A stretch of 6,668 nt of DNA from JANOGU01 sp031406135 (GTDB lineage Bacteria > Pseudomonadota > Alphaproteobacteria > Rhodobacterales > Rhodobacteraceae), in contig JANOGU010000379.1 of the NCBI GenBank assembly GCA_031406135.1, positions 1 to 6,668 on the forward strand, read 5' to 3'. Below the pieces are notes generated by a model. That model was not told the origin of the DNA. It was given only the letters and a program-made list of their open reading frames with translations, and did no database searches. Shown piece after piece: positions 1 through 5,356 of this stretch. The position numbers were made by a program, and so were the translations under genes. Positions within the stretch are counted from its first letter, which is position 1. The number at the start of each line of letters is the position of its first letter.

Positions 1-1
1 C

Positions 2-721
2 TTCGGCACCTATTCGATGCGCGTGGCCGACCCCGGCCGCTTCATGACCGAGATCGTGGGCACCGACGGCGAGTTCACCGCGGACGAAATCTCCAGCCAG
101 ATCCGCAACGTGATCCTGCAGGAGGTGGGCAAGGTGCTGGCGGGGTCGGGCATCCCGGTCCTGGACATGGCAGCCAACACCGGAGACCTGGCCAAGATCG
201 TCACCCAGTCGATCGGCCCGCGGGTCGGCGAATACGGCATCACGCTGCCGGAGTTCTACATCGAGAACGTCAGCCTGCCCGAGGAAGTCGAAAAGGCGAT
301 GGACAAGCGCACCTCGATGGGCGTGGTCGGCGACCTGCACCGCTACATGCAGTTCAACGCCGCCGAGGCGATGGCGCAGCCCAACTCCGGCGCCGGTGCC
401 GCGATGCAGACCGGGCTCGGCGCCGCCATCGGCATGCAGATGGGCAACCCCGGCGGTCCCTGGGGCGCGGCACCCGCCGCGGTTCCCGCCGCCGTCCCGC
501 CGCCGCCGCCGCCCGCAGCGGTGGCCTGGCACCTCGCCGCCAACGGGGCGACGCAGGGTCCCTACGGCGAAGCCGACCTGGCGGCGATGGCGTCCGACGG
601 ACGCCTGACCCGCGCCTCGATGGTCTGGACCGCCGGGCAGGATGTCTGGAAACCGGCGGCCGAGACGGCGTTGAACCGGCTCTTCGCCATGGTCCCCCCG
701 CCGCCGCCGCCCGGGGGCTGA
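2..721 (+). CDS. SPFH-domain protein with C-terminal GYF_2 domain (5' end missing)
   Basis: The frame is open to the left edge of the window, so this is the 3' part of a longer gene; the ATG at base 17 is internal. Numbering from that Met, residues 1 to about 115 look like the end of an SPFH/band-7 domain of the YdjI or 'virion core protein-like' type, with an amphipathic alpha/beta pattern and segments such as GEYGITLPEFYIENVSLPEE. An Ala/Gly/Met-rich stretch follows, then a six-proline run at bases 497-514. A GYF_2 domain starts at W171 (WHLAANGATQGPYGEADL, later GRLTRASMVWTAGQDVWKPA). The protein ends in a second six-proline run plus GG. SPFH proteins form oligomeric scaffolds on membranes; GYF-type domains are protein-interaction modules that often bind proline-rich peptides. 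The next gene starts 4 bp downstream and encodes a membrane-anchored zinc-ribbon protein, so the two probably work together. The SPFH call rests on resemblance to the family; the GYF_2 call is firmer. The true start and any N-terminal membrane anchor lie outside the window. Confidence 0.85.
   Translation, partial: FGTYSMRVADPGRFMTEIVGTDGEFTADEISSQIRNVILQEVGKVLAGSGIPVLDMAANTGDLAKIVTQSIGPRVGEYGITLPEFYIENVSLPEEVEKAMDKRTSMGVVGDLHRYMQFNAAEAMAQPNSGAGAAMQTGLGAAIGMQMGNPGGPWGAAPAAVPAAVPPPPPPAAVAWHLAANGATQGPYGEADLAAMASDGRLTRASMVWTAGQDVWKPAAETALNRLFAMVPPPPPPGG
497..712 (+). repeat. Two CCG-type polyproline tracts flanking the GYF_2 domain
   Basis: Two in-frame tracts of six prolines, at bases 497-514 and 695-712, bracket the GYF_2 domain. 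Both are nearly pure CCG runs on the DNA. Six consecutive prolines normally need elongation factor P for efficient translation, and near-identical CCG runs are prone to slippage or recombination that would delete the domain between them. Prolines followed by glycine at the C-terminus resemble the kind of peptide some GYF domains bind. Confidence 0.8.
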
Positions 722-725
722 GCGC

Positions 726-1862
726 ATGTCGGAGACCGCCGAGGAAGTCGCCGAACGCGGCGACGAGCATCGCTGGCCCTGCGAGGAATGCGGCGCCGAC
801 CTGCGCTTCACCCCGGGCCAGACCCGGTTGACCTGCGCCCATTGCGGCCACCAGCAGGCGATCCCGGCCGCCCCGGTGTCGGAACGCAGCCGGGCTCTGG
901 GCGAACTGCCGCTGCGCCGGGGGCTCGATGACGACCTTGCGCCCACCTCGATGGAGCAGGCCCGCGCCACGCCCTGCCCGGCCTGCGGCGCTGTGGTGGA
1001 ATTCCAGGGCGCCGCCCATGCCGCGAAATGCCCGTTCTGCGACACGCCGGTGGTGATCGGAACCGGCACCGAGCGGCGGATCAAGCCGCAGGCGGTGCTG
1101 CCGTTCCAATTGAACGAAGACCAGGCCCGCAGCGCCATGACCCGCTGGCTGGGCTCGCTCTGGTTCGCGCCCTCCACGCTCATGGAATACGCCCGCAAAG
1201 GCCGCGCCATGTCCGGCATCTACGTGCCGTACTGGACCTTCGACGCCCCCACCCGCAGCCGCTACACCGGCCAGCGCGGCGATGCCTATTACACGACCAA
1301 GACCGTGTCGGTCACGGAAAACGGCAAGTCCGTCCGTCGCGAGGTGAAGGAACGCCACATCCGCTGGTCGCGGAAATCCGGCTGGGTCAGCCGCTTCTTC
1401 GACGACGTGCTCGTCCTGGCCGCGCAGGGCCTGCCCAAACGCTATACCGACAACCTCGCGCCCTGGGACCTCTCCGTGCTCGACGTCTACCGCCCCGACT
1501 TCCTCGCCGGCTTCGCCGCCGAGGGCTATACCATCGGCCTCGCCCAAGGCCACGCCGAGGCGCGACAGGTCATGGAGAACGGGATCCGCGACGACGTGCG
1601 CCGCGACATCGGCGGCGACGAGCAGCGCATCGACCACATCGACACCGACTGGGGCGAGGAGACGTTCAAGCACGTCCTCCTGCCGGTCTGGATGGCGGCC
1701 TACAAATACGGCGACAGGACCTTCCGCTTCGTGGTCAACGGCCAGACCGGCAAGGTCCAGGGCGAGCGGCCCTGGTCGAAATGGAAGATCGCCGCCGCCG
1801 TGCTGGTGGGCCTCATCGTGGTCGGCGCCGGGGTCACGGCCTACGTGATGTCGCAGCAATGA
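726..1862 (+). CDS. Tandem zinc-ribbon protein with C-terminal membrane anchor
   Basis: The 378-residue protein has two CxxC...CxxC zinc ribbons: C19/C22/C37/C40 and C84/C87/C102/C105. A soluble region of about 240 residues follows, with a conserved-looking IYVPYWTFDA segment, aromatic beta-rich stretches and HVLLPVWMAAYKYGDRTFRF near its end. A single hydrophobic helix lies at about residues 354-375, with only a few residues after it, so the protein looks tail-anchored with its zinc ribbons in the cytoplasm. Homologues are often labelled 'TFIIB-type zinc ribbon' or 'primosomal protein N' (replication factor Y)'. I see no helicase motifs (no Walker A or B), so the second label is misleading. 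The ATG lies 4 bp after the SPFH gene stop, with a G-rich stretch (713-717) as a possible weak ribosome site. The stop overlaps the next start as ATGA. Function is unknown. The gene pair resembles B. subtilis YdjI (SPFH) and YdjG (zinc ribbon plus membrane helices), which support PspA at the membrane; a similar role here is inference. Confidence 0.85.
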   Translation: MSETAEEVAERGDEHRWPCEECGADLRFTPGQTRLTCAHCGHQQAIPAAPVSERSRALGELPLRRGLDDDLAPTSMEQARATPCPACGAVVEFQGAAHAAKCPFCDTPVVIGTGTERRIKPQAVLPFQLNEDQARSAMTRWLGSLWFAPSTLMEYARKGRAMSGIYVPYWTFDAPTRSRYTGQRGDAYYTTKTVSVTENGKSVRREVKERHIRWSRKSGWVSRFFDDVLVLAAQGLPKRYTDNLAPWDLSVLDVYRPDFLAGFAAEGYTIGLAQGHAEARQVMENGIRDDVRRDIGGDEQRIDHIDTDWGEETFKHVLLPVWMAAYKYGDRTFRFVVNGQTGKVQGERPWSKWKIAAAVLVGLIVVGAGVTAYVMSQQ

Positions 1863-2332
1863 CCCCCAGCCTGTCCGACCCGGTCTTCGCCACCTGGGCC
1901 ATCGCCGCGTCCCTGATGATCCTGAAGGCGGTGGCGATGTCCTGGCTCACCGTCTGGCGGATGATGCAGGAAAAGGGCGGCTACCGCGCGCCCGAGGATT
2001 TGCGCAAGACGCCGCTCAACCCCGCGCCCGACCCCGCGCAGCTTCTGCCCAACGAGCGGGTCGAGCGCATCCGCCGCATCCAGATGAACGATCTGGAAAA
2101 CCTGCCGTTCTTCCTGGTGGCCGGGTTCCTGTTCGTGCTGACCGCGCCGACGCTGTTCTGGGCACAACTGCTGCTCTACGGCTATGTCGTCTCGCGCCTG
2201 CTGCACTTCGCCGCCTATCTGACCGCGCGCACGCATGACACAAGGGCCACGCTCTGGACCGTCGGCTCGCTGATCCTGATCGGGATGACCCTGCGTATCC
2301 TCTGGGTCGCGGCGTTGGCTGCCTTCGGTTGA
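1859..2332 (+). CDS. MAPEG-family membrane protein (MGST1-like)
   Basis: The 157-residue integral membrane protein has four predicted helices, at about residues 9-33, 82-97, 99-120 and 130-154. The MAPEG family covers microsomal glutathione S-transferases and eicosanoid-synthesis enzymes. The family signature is clear: ERIRRIQMNDLEN (E69 to N81), then PF, matching the RVRRAHLNDLEN region of mammalian MGST1 as I recall it, with Gln75 where MGST1 has His. A second match is SRLLHFAAYLTA (R113, H116, Y120), corresponding to the Arg/His/Tyr cluster at the glutathione site of MGST1 and mPGES-1. The family works as trimers in the membrane, and bacterial members can conjugate glutathione to hydrophobic electrophiles or reduce lipid hydroperoxides. 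Alphaproteobacteria make glutathione, so the activity is plausible, though the substrate cannot be told from sequence. The ATG overlaps the previous stop by 4 bp, which argues for translational coupling and a shared operon with the SPFH and zinc-ribbon genes. Confidence 0.88.
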   Translation: MTPSLSDPVFATWAIAASLMILKAVAMSWLTVWRMMQEKGGYRAPEDLRKTPLNPAPDPAQLLPNERVERIRRIQMNDLENLPFFLVAGFLFVLTAPTLFWAQLLLYGYVVSRLLHFAAYLTARTHDTRATLWTVGSLILIGMTLRILWVAALAAFG

Positions 2333-2340
2333 CAGTCAAC
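2328..2340. repeat. Perfect inverted repeat GTTGAC-A-GTCAAC
   Basis: Two 6-bp arms are separated by one base, across the stop codon of the MAPEG gene and 23 bp before the purC GTG. It contains TTGACA, the consensus -35 hexamer. It could be a small operator or chance. Its stem is too short, with only one base between the arms, to act as a terminator hairpin. Confidence 0.5.
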
Positions 2341-2357
2341 GTCCCGCCGCTGACAAG
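2329..2357 (+). promoter_or_regulatory. Possible sigma-70 promoter for purC
   Basis: A perfect -35 box TTGACA at 2329-2334 is followed after 17 bp by GACAAG at 2352-2357, which matches the -10 consensus TATAAT at only three positions. Transcription would begin about base 2363-2365, on or next to the purC GTG at 2364, giving a leaderless or nearly leaderless message. Support comes from the -35 and the spacing; the -10 is weak. Confidence 0.35.
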
Positions 2358-2363
2358 CCGCGC

Positions 2364-3323
2364 GTGACCCTGGACCTGACCCGCACCCTGCCCGACGCCC
2401 GATTCGATGGCTGGCCCGCGCCCTACTTCGGCAAGGTGCGCGATTGCTACGACCTGGCGGACGGCACCCGCCTGATGGTCGCGTCTGACCGGCTGTCGGC
2501 CTTCGACCGCATCCTCGCGGTGATTCCCTGGAAGGGTCAGGTGCTCACACAATGTGCGAAGTTCTGGTTCGAAGCCACTGAGGATATTGCGGAAAACCAC
2601 GTCCTCTCCTACCCGGACCCGAATGTGGTTCTGGCACAAAGGCTGACCATCCTGCCGGTCGAGATCGTGGTGCGCGGCTACCTGGCCGGGACAACCTCGA
2701 CCTCGATCCTGACCATGTACAGCGCCGGCCGGCGCGAGATGTACGGCCACCGCCTGCCCGACGGGCTGCGGCCTCACGAAGCTCTGCCTTCCCCGATCAT
2801 CACCCCCACGTCGAAGGAGTTCGACGGCGGCCATGACGCGCCGCTGACGGCGGAGGCAATCCTGGCGCAGGGCCTGCTGACCCCGGCGCATTGGGACGAG
2901 GTCTCCGCCACGGCGCTCGCCCTCTTCGCCCGCGGCCAGACGATGGCGGCAGCGCGCGGGCTGATCCTGGCTGACACCAAATACGAGTTCGGCCTCGATG
3001 CCCAAGGCCGCCTCCGCCTTGCCGACGAGATTCACACCCCCGATTCCAGCCGTTTCTGGACGGCGGACCGCTACGCGACCGCGCTGCGCCAGGGCACCCG
3101 GCCGCCGTCCTTCGACAAGGACGTGATCCGCGCCTGGGTCGCAGCGCGCTGCGATCCCTACCTCGACCCGATCCCGGAGATCCCGCCCGCGATGATCGCC
3201 GAGACCGCGGCCACCTACATCGCCGCTTTCGCGGCGATCACCGGCCGGACCTTCGTTCCCGACCTGCGCGGCGCGACCCCGCGCGAGCGGGTCCGCACGG
3301 CGCTCCAGCCGCTGGTCGGCTGA
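2364..3323 (+). CDS. purC: Phosphoribosylaminoimidazole-succinocarboxamide synthase, long form
   Basis: This cytoplasmic enzyme joins CAIR and aspartate with ATP to give SAICAR, a late step in de novo purine synthesis. The 319-residue length matches the long, yeast Ade1-like form rather than the roughly 240-250-residue PurC of many bacteria. Motifs in order are GKVRD (23-27), SDRLSAFD (41-48), family signature 1 LPVEIVVRGYLAGT (97-110), TPTSK plus FDGGHD (147-157), signature 2 ILADTKYEFG (201-210) and DEIHTPDSSRFW (221-232). I see no frameshift or missing motif. The GTG start is chosen because the next in-frame Met (M38) would remove the GKVRD loop. No Shine-Dalgarno precedes the GTG; the upstream bases are TGACAAGCCGCGC. 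The gene lies 31 bp after the MAPEG gene and no other purine gene is visible. Rhodobacterales commonly carry a short purC next to purS/purQ, so this may be a second isozyme; that is from memory and not tested here. Confidence 0.95.
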   Translation: MTLDLTRTLPDARFDGWPAPYFGKVRDCYDLADGTRLMVASDRLSAFDRILAVIPWKGQVLTQCAKFWFEATEDIAENHVLSYPDPNVVLAQRLTILPVEIVVRGYLAGTTSTSILTMYSAGRREMYGHRLPDGLRPHEALPSPIITPTSKEFDGGHDAPLTAEAILAQGLLTPAHWDEVSATALALFARGQTMAAARGLILADTKYEFGLDAQGRLRLADEIHTPDSSRFWTADRYATALRQGTRPPSFDKDVIRAWVAARCDPYLDPIPEIPPAMIAETAATYIAAFAAITGRTFVPDLRGATPRERVRTALQPLVG

Positions 3324-3330
3324 CCGGGAT

Positions 3331-3350
3331 CGCAAACGAGGGGCTTTGCG
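3331..3350 (+). terminator. Weak hairpin after purC
   Basis: A perfect 6-bp stem, CGCAAA (3331-3336) with TTTGCG (3345-3350), closes an 8-base loop seven bases after the purC stop. There is no T run after it, so it does not look like a classical intrinsic terminator. It may slow polymerase, protect the 3' end or be chance. Its right arm overlaps the possible promoter of the next gene. Confidence 0.25.
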
Positions 3351-3374
3351 CGCAACAGCCCGCATCGCTACACC
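3346..3374 (+). promoter_or_regulatory. Possible promoter for the sugar kinase-dtd pair
   Basis: TTGCGC (3346-3351) and TACACC (3369-3374) are separated by 17 bp. Each matches the sigma-70 consensus at three of six positions, including the most conserved TTG and TA-A bases. A start near base 3381 would leave a leader of about 17 bases that includes the ribosome binding site. The 74-bp gap is the largest between same-strand genes in the window, which suits a promoter here. Confidence 0.3.
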
Positions 3375-3386
3375 TCTCATCGCTTT

Positions 3387-3393
3387 GGGAGAG
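3387..3393 (+). promoter_or_regulatory. Ribosome binding site of the sugar kinase
   Basis: GGGAGAG lies four bases before the ATG at 3398 (its GGGAG core is six bases before). It is the clearest Shine-Dalgarno in the window and supports that start. The GTG-start gene purC upstream has nothing comparable. Confidence 0.6.
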
Positions 3394-3397
3394 CGGG

Positions 3398-4330
3398 ATG
3401 ACGGCGATTCTCTGCTGTGGCGAGGCCCTGATCGACATGCTGCCGCGTGAAACCACGCAGGGCGAGCGCGCCTTCGCGCCCTATGCGGGGGGCGCGGTGT
3501 TCAACACCGCCATCGCGCTGGGACGTCTGGGCGCGCCAGCGGGGTTCTTCTCCGGCCTCTCGACCGACCTGATGGGCGAGATTCTGATCGAGACGCTGGC
3601 CGCCTCCAAGGTCGACACCGCGCTGGCCGCACGCTCCGGGCGCCCGACCACACTGGCCTTCGTCAAGCTGGTGAACGGCCAGGCGACCTATGCCTTCTAC
3701 GACGAGAACACCGCCGGGCGACTTCTGTCGGTGGGCGAGCTGCCGGCAATACCCGCCTCGGTCGGCACCCTGTTCTTCGGCGGCATCAGTCTGGTCAACG
3801 ACCCCGCCGCCGCAACCTACGAGACGCTCATGGGCCGTGCCGCCGACCTTGGCCGCGTCACCATGATCGACCCCAACATCCGCCCCGGCTTCATCACCGA
3901 CCGCGCCGCCTACCGCGCGCGGATCGGGCGGATGATGGCGATGGCCGATATCGTGAAGCTTTCCGACGAGGACCTGAAGTGGCTGGAGGGCGAGGGCGAC
4001 CTCCTCACCCTCGCGCGCGGTCTGATCGCCAAGGGGACAAAGGTCGTGCTGGTCACCGAAGGCGCCAGGGGCGCCCGTGCGGTGACCGCAACGCAGGACC
4101 GCTTCGTCGCCGCGACGCGGGTGAAGGTCGCCGACACGGTCGGCGCGGGCGACACGTTCAACGCCGGCGCGCTCGCCGCCCTGCACCAGGCCGGCGTCCT
4201 GACCAAGGCCGGGGTGGCGACGCTGCCCGACCAGGTGCTTGACGCGGCCTTGTCGCTCGGCACCCGCGCGGCGGCGGTCACCGTCAGCCGGCCCGGCGCC
4301 AACCCGCCCTGGGCGCACGAGTTGCTGTGA
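3398..4330 (+). CDS. PfkB-family carbohydrate kinase, probable fructokinase
   Basis: The 310-residue cytoplasmic sugar kinase is of the ribokinase/PfkB fold and of usual length. Visible elements are GEALIDM (8-14), the sugar-binding segment GGAVFNTAIALGRLG (31-45), IDPNIRP (157-163), KLSDEDL (187-193), VTEGARGA (219-226) and PfkB signature 2 DTVGAGDTFNAG (246-257) with the anion hole GAGD and catalytic base D252. The end, SRPGANPPW, is typical of fructokinases, which make fructose 6-phosphate from fructose and ATP. KDG kinase or another hexose kinase is possible, because substrate choice in PfkB proteins cannot be fixed from motifs. No sugar transporter or regulator is next to it. The start is backed by a good ribosome site and by homologues beginning with the same CGEALID pattern. 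The stop overlaps the dtd start by 4 bp. Confidence 0.9.
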   Translation: MTAILCCGEALIDMLPRETTQGERAFAPYAGGAVFNTAIALGRLGAPAGFFSGLSTDLMGEILIETLAASKVDTALAARSGRPTTLAFVKLVNGQATYAFYDENTAGRLLSVGELPAIPASVGTLFFGGISLVNDPAAATYETLMGRAADLGRVTMIDPNIRPGFITDRAAYRARIGRMMAMADIVKLSDEDLKWLEGEGDLLTLARGLIAKGTKVVLVTEGARGARAVTATQDRFVAATRVKVADTVGAGDTFNAGALAALHQAGVLTKAGVATLPDQVLDAALSLGTRAAAVTVSRPGANPPWAHELL

Positions 4331-4770
4331 GGGCCGTCGTCCAGCGCGTCACCGCGGCAGCGGTCCGGGTCGAAGGGCGCATCGTCGGCGAGATCGGCCC
4401 GGGCCTGATGATCCTCGTCTGCGCCATGGCGGCCGACCCGCCGGACGCACCCGCGCGGCTGGCGGCAAAGATCGCAAAGCTGCGCATCTTCCGCGACGCG
4501 AACGGCAAGATGAACCTGTCGGTCAGGGAGACCGGCGGCGCGGCGCTGGTCGTCAGCCAGTTCACCCTTGCTGCCGACTTGCGCGGCAACCGTCCGGGCT
4601 TTTCAACCGCCGCCCCGCCGGACGAGGGGCGGGCCGCCTACGAGACTTTCGCCGCGGCACTCGCAGCCGAGGGCATCCCCGTGGCCACCGGCGAATTCGG
4701 CGCCGACATGGCTGTGAGCCTGGTCAACGACGGGCCGGTGACGATCTGGATCGATACTGCGCTCAGTTGA
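4327..4770 (+). CDS. dtd: D-aminoacyl-tRNA deacylase
   Basis: This 147-residue cytoplasmic homodimer hydrolyses D-amino acids, and also glycine mischarged on tRNA-Ala, from tRNA and so protects translation. It is collinear with E. coli DTD (145 residues, from memory): the start MRAVVQRVTAAAV aligns with MIALIQRVTRASV, and KMNLSV is followed by the active-site segment SQFTLAADL (S77 to L85, T80 at the usual catalytic position). Near the end, NDGPVTIW (135-141) holds the Gly-cisPro pair (G136, P137) that excludes L-aminoacyl groups. All key residues are present. The GTG start sits inside the kinase stop (GTGA), with no strong Shine-Dalgarno, so translation is probably coupled to the kinase. The 3' end overlaps the convergent secreted-protein gene by 8 bp. 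Confidence 0.96.
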   Translation: MRAVVQRVTAAAVRVEGRIVGEIGPGLMILVCAMAADPPDAPARLAAKIAKLRIFRDANGKMNLSVRETGGAALVVSQFTLAADLRGNRPGFSTAAPPDEGRAAYETFAAALAAEGIPVATGEFGADMAVSLVNDGPVTIWIDTALS

Positions 4771-5284
4771 ACGGGTTGCCGCTGCGGCCGCTGCTGATCT
4801 GGTTGCCGCAGTCGATCATCACGTCCATCGAGGCACGCGAGCCCTGCAGCGAGTAGTCCTTCACCCCGTTTCCGTCCTCGTCATAGAGGTACAGCCGGGT
4901 GCCCTGGGCCAACTCGACCAGGAACCGCACGCCGGTATCGCTGTCGGGCAGGTAGAACAGCACCGAGTTCTTGTAGAGATCGGCGCCGGTCAGGGTCCAG
5001 GGCTCACGCCGGTCGACCTGCACCTGCAGGTCCGCGGTGTCGCCGCTGTCGCCGAACTCCCAGTCCGTCGAATAGAACTGCAGCCGGAAGGCCCCATCCT
5101 CGTAGTACCAGACCGAGAAGCTGTCGGACGTGGCGTCCACTTCGGCCAGACAGGCGACGGTGCCGTCGTCGAACTGGACGTATTCCACCTCCCAGTGCTT
5201 GTGCGAATACAGTACCTCCGACGTCGTCTCGGCCACGGCCGGCGACGCAAGCGCAAGAAGCGCTGAAAAAACCCGAAGCCTCAT
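4763..5284 (-). CDS. Small secreted/periplasmic protein of unknown function
   Basis: I do not recognise this family. The 173-residue product has a short Sec signal peptide: MRLR, then a hydrophobic core and SPAVA, with cleavage likely after A18. The mature part is acidic, rich in Trp and Tyr and beta-strand-like (HWEVEYVQFDDGTVACLAEV, then FSVWYYEDGAFRLQFYSTD). It has exactly two cysteines, C45 and C159, which could form one disulfide across the domain. DEDGNGVKD (135-143) resembles a calcium-binding loop of the DxDGNGxxD kind. The end, YSLQGSRASMDVMIDC, resembles the tail of small alphaproteobacterial periplasmic proteins, some called IalB-like, but this is a weak similarity. The ATG at 5284 has GGGGA six bases upstream. 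The gene is in the same direction as the acyl-CoA synthetase and 72 bp behind it, so it could be co-transcribed or have its own promoter. It looks like a real gene because it has a signal peptide and a good start, and the opposite-strand frames over it make no recognisable protein. Confidence 0.75.
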   Translation of the reverse strand: MRLRVFSALLALASPAVAETTSEVLYSHKHWEVEYVQFDDGTVACLAEVDATSDSFSVWYYEDGAFRLQFYSTDWEFGDSGDTADLQVQVDRREPWTLTGADLYKNSVLFYLPDSDTGVRFLVELAQGTRLYLYDEDGNGVKDYSLQGSRASMDVMIDCGNQISSGRSGNPFN

Positions 5285-5286
5285 AT

Positions 5287-5295
5287 CCCGTCCCC
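5287..5295 (-). promoter_or_regulatory. Possible ribosome binding site of the secreted-protein gene
   Basis: Read on the - strand, GGGGACGGG ends two bases before the ATG. The GGGGA part is six bases from the start, a suitable Shine-Dalgarno distance, although the match to AGGAGG is only partial. Confidence 0.35.
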
Positions 5296-5311
5296 GTTCG
5301 CAATGGTCCGA

Positions 5312-5323
5312 GCCAAGATTGGC
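5312..5323. repeat. Short inverted repeat GCCAA-GA-TTGGC
   Basis: Two 5-bp arms are separated by two bases, about 28 bp before the start of the secreted-protein gene and inside the 72-bp gap after the acyl-CoA synthetase. It is placed where an operator would be, but it is short and could be chance. A second AT-rich pairing in this gap (CAAAAG with CTTTTG on the - strand, 14-base loop) is too weak to call a terminator. Confidence 0.3.
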
Positions 5324-5356
5324 CGCGCAAAAGCGATTCCTGCAAGTCTTTTGGCG

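Noticed and set aside
1028..1858. Possible N-terminal extension of the MAPEG protein upstream of 1859
   Set aside because: The frame is open far upstream but gives an Arg/His/Pro-rich sequence overlapping the zinc-ribbon gene. The MAPEG family begins about where the ATG at 1859 puts it.
354..1859. A 501-residue open frame on the - strand across the SPFH and zinc-ribbon genes
   Set aside because: It is rich in Arg, Gly, Ala and His with no recognisable domain, and it mirrors two well-supported + strand genes. Long antisense frames like this are expected in GC-rich DNA.
2016..3380. A 454-residue open frame on the - strand across the MAPEG and purC genes
   Set aside because: Low-complexity Arg/Gly/Ala composition and no motifs, while the + strand carries intact family signatures over the same bases.
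3377..4318. A 313-residue open frame on the - strand across the sugar kinase
   Set aside because: It is a shadow of the kinase frame; its composition is not that of a folded protein family that I recognise.
4778..4795. GCCGCTGCG/GCCGCTGCT tandem and GCGGCCGC palindrome near the convergent stops
   Set aside because: Both lie inside the secreted-protein coding region (Ser/Gly/Arg codons) and are what GC-rich codon use produces; there is no T tract to make a terminator.
5285..5356. Intrinsic terminator or clear promoter in the gap after the acyl-CoA synthetase
   Set aside because: The only longer pairing is a 6-bp AT-rich stem with a 14-base loop and no T run. TTGCGC and TTGCAG boxes on the - strand have no acceptable -10 partner.
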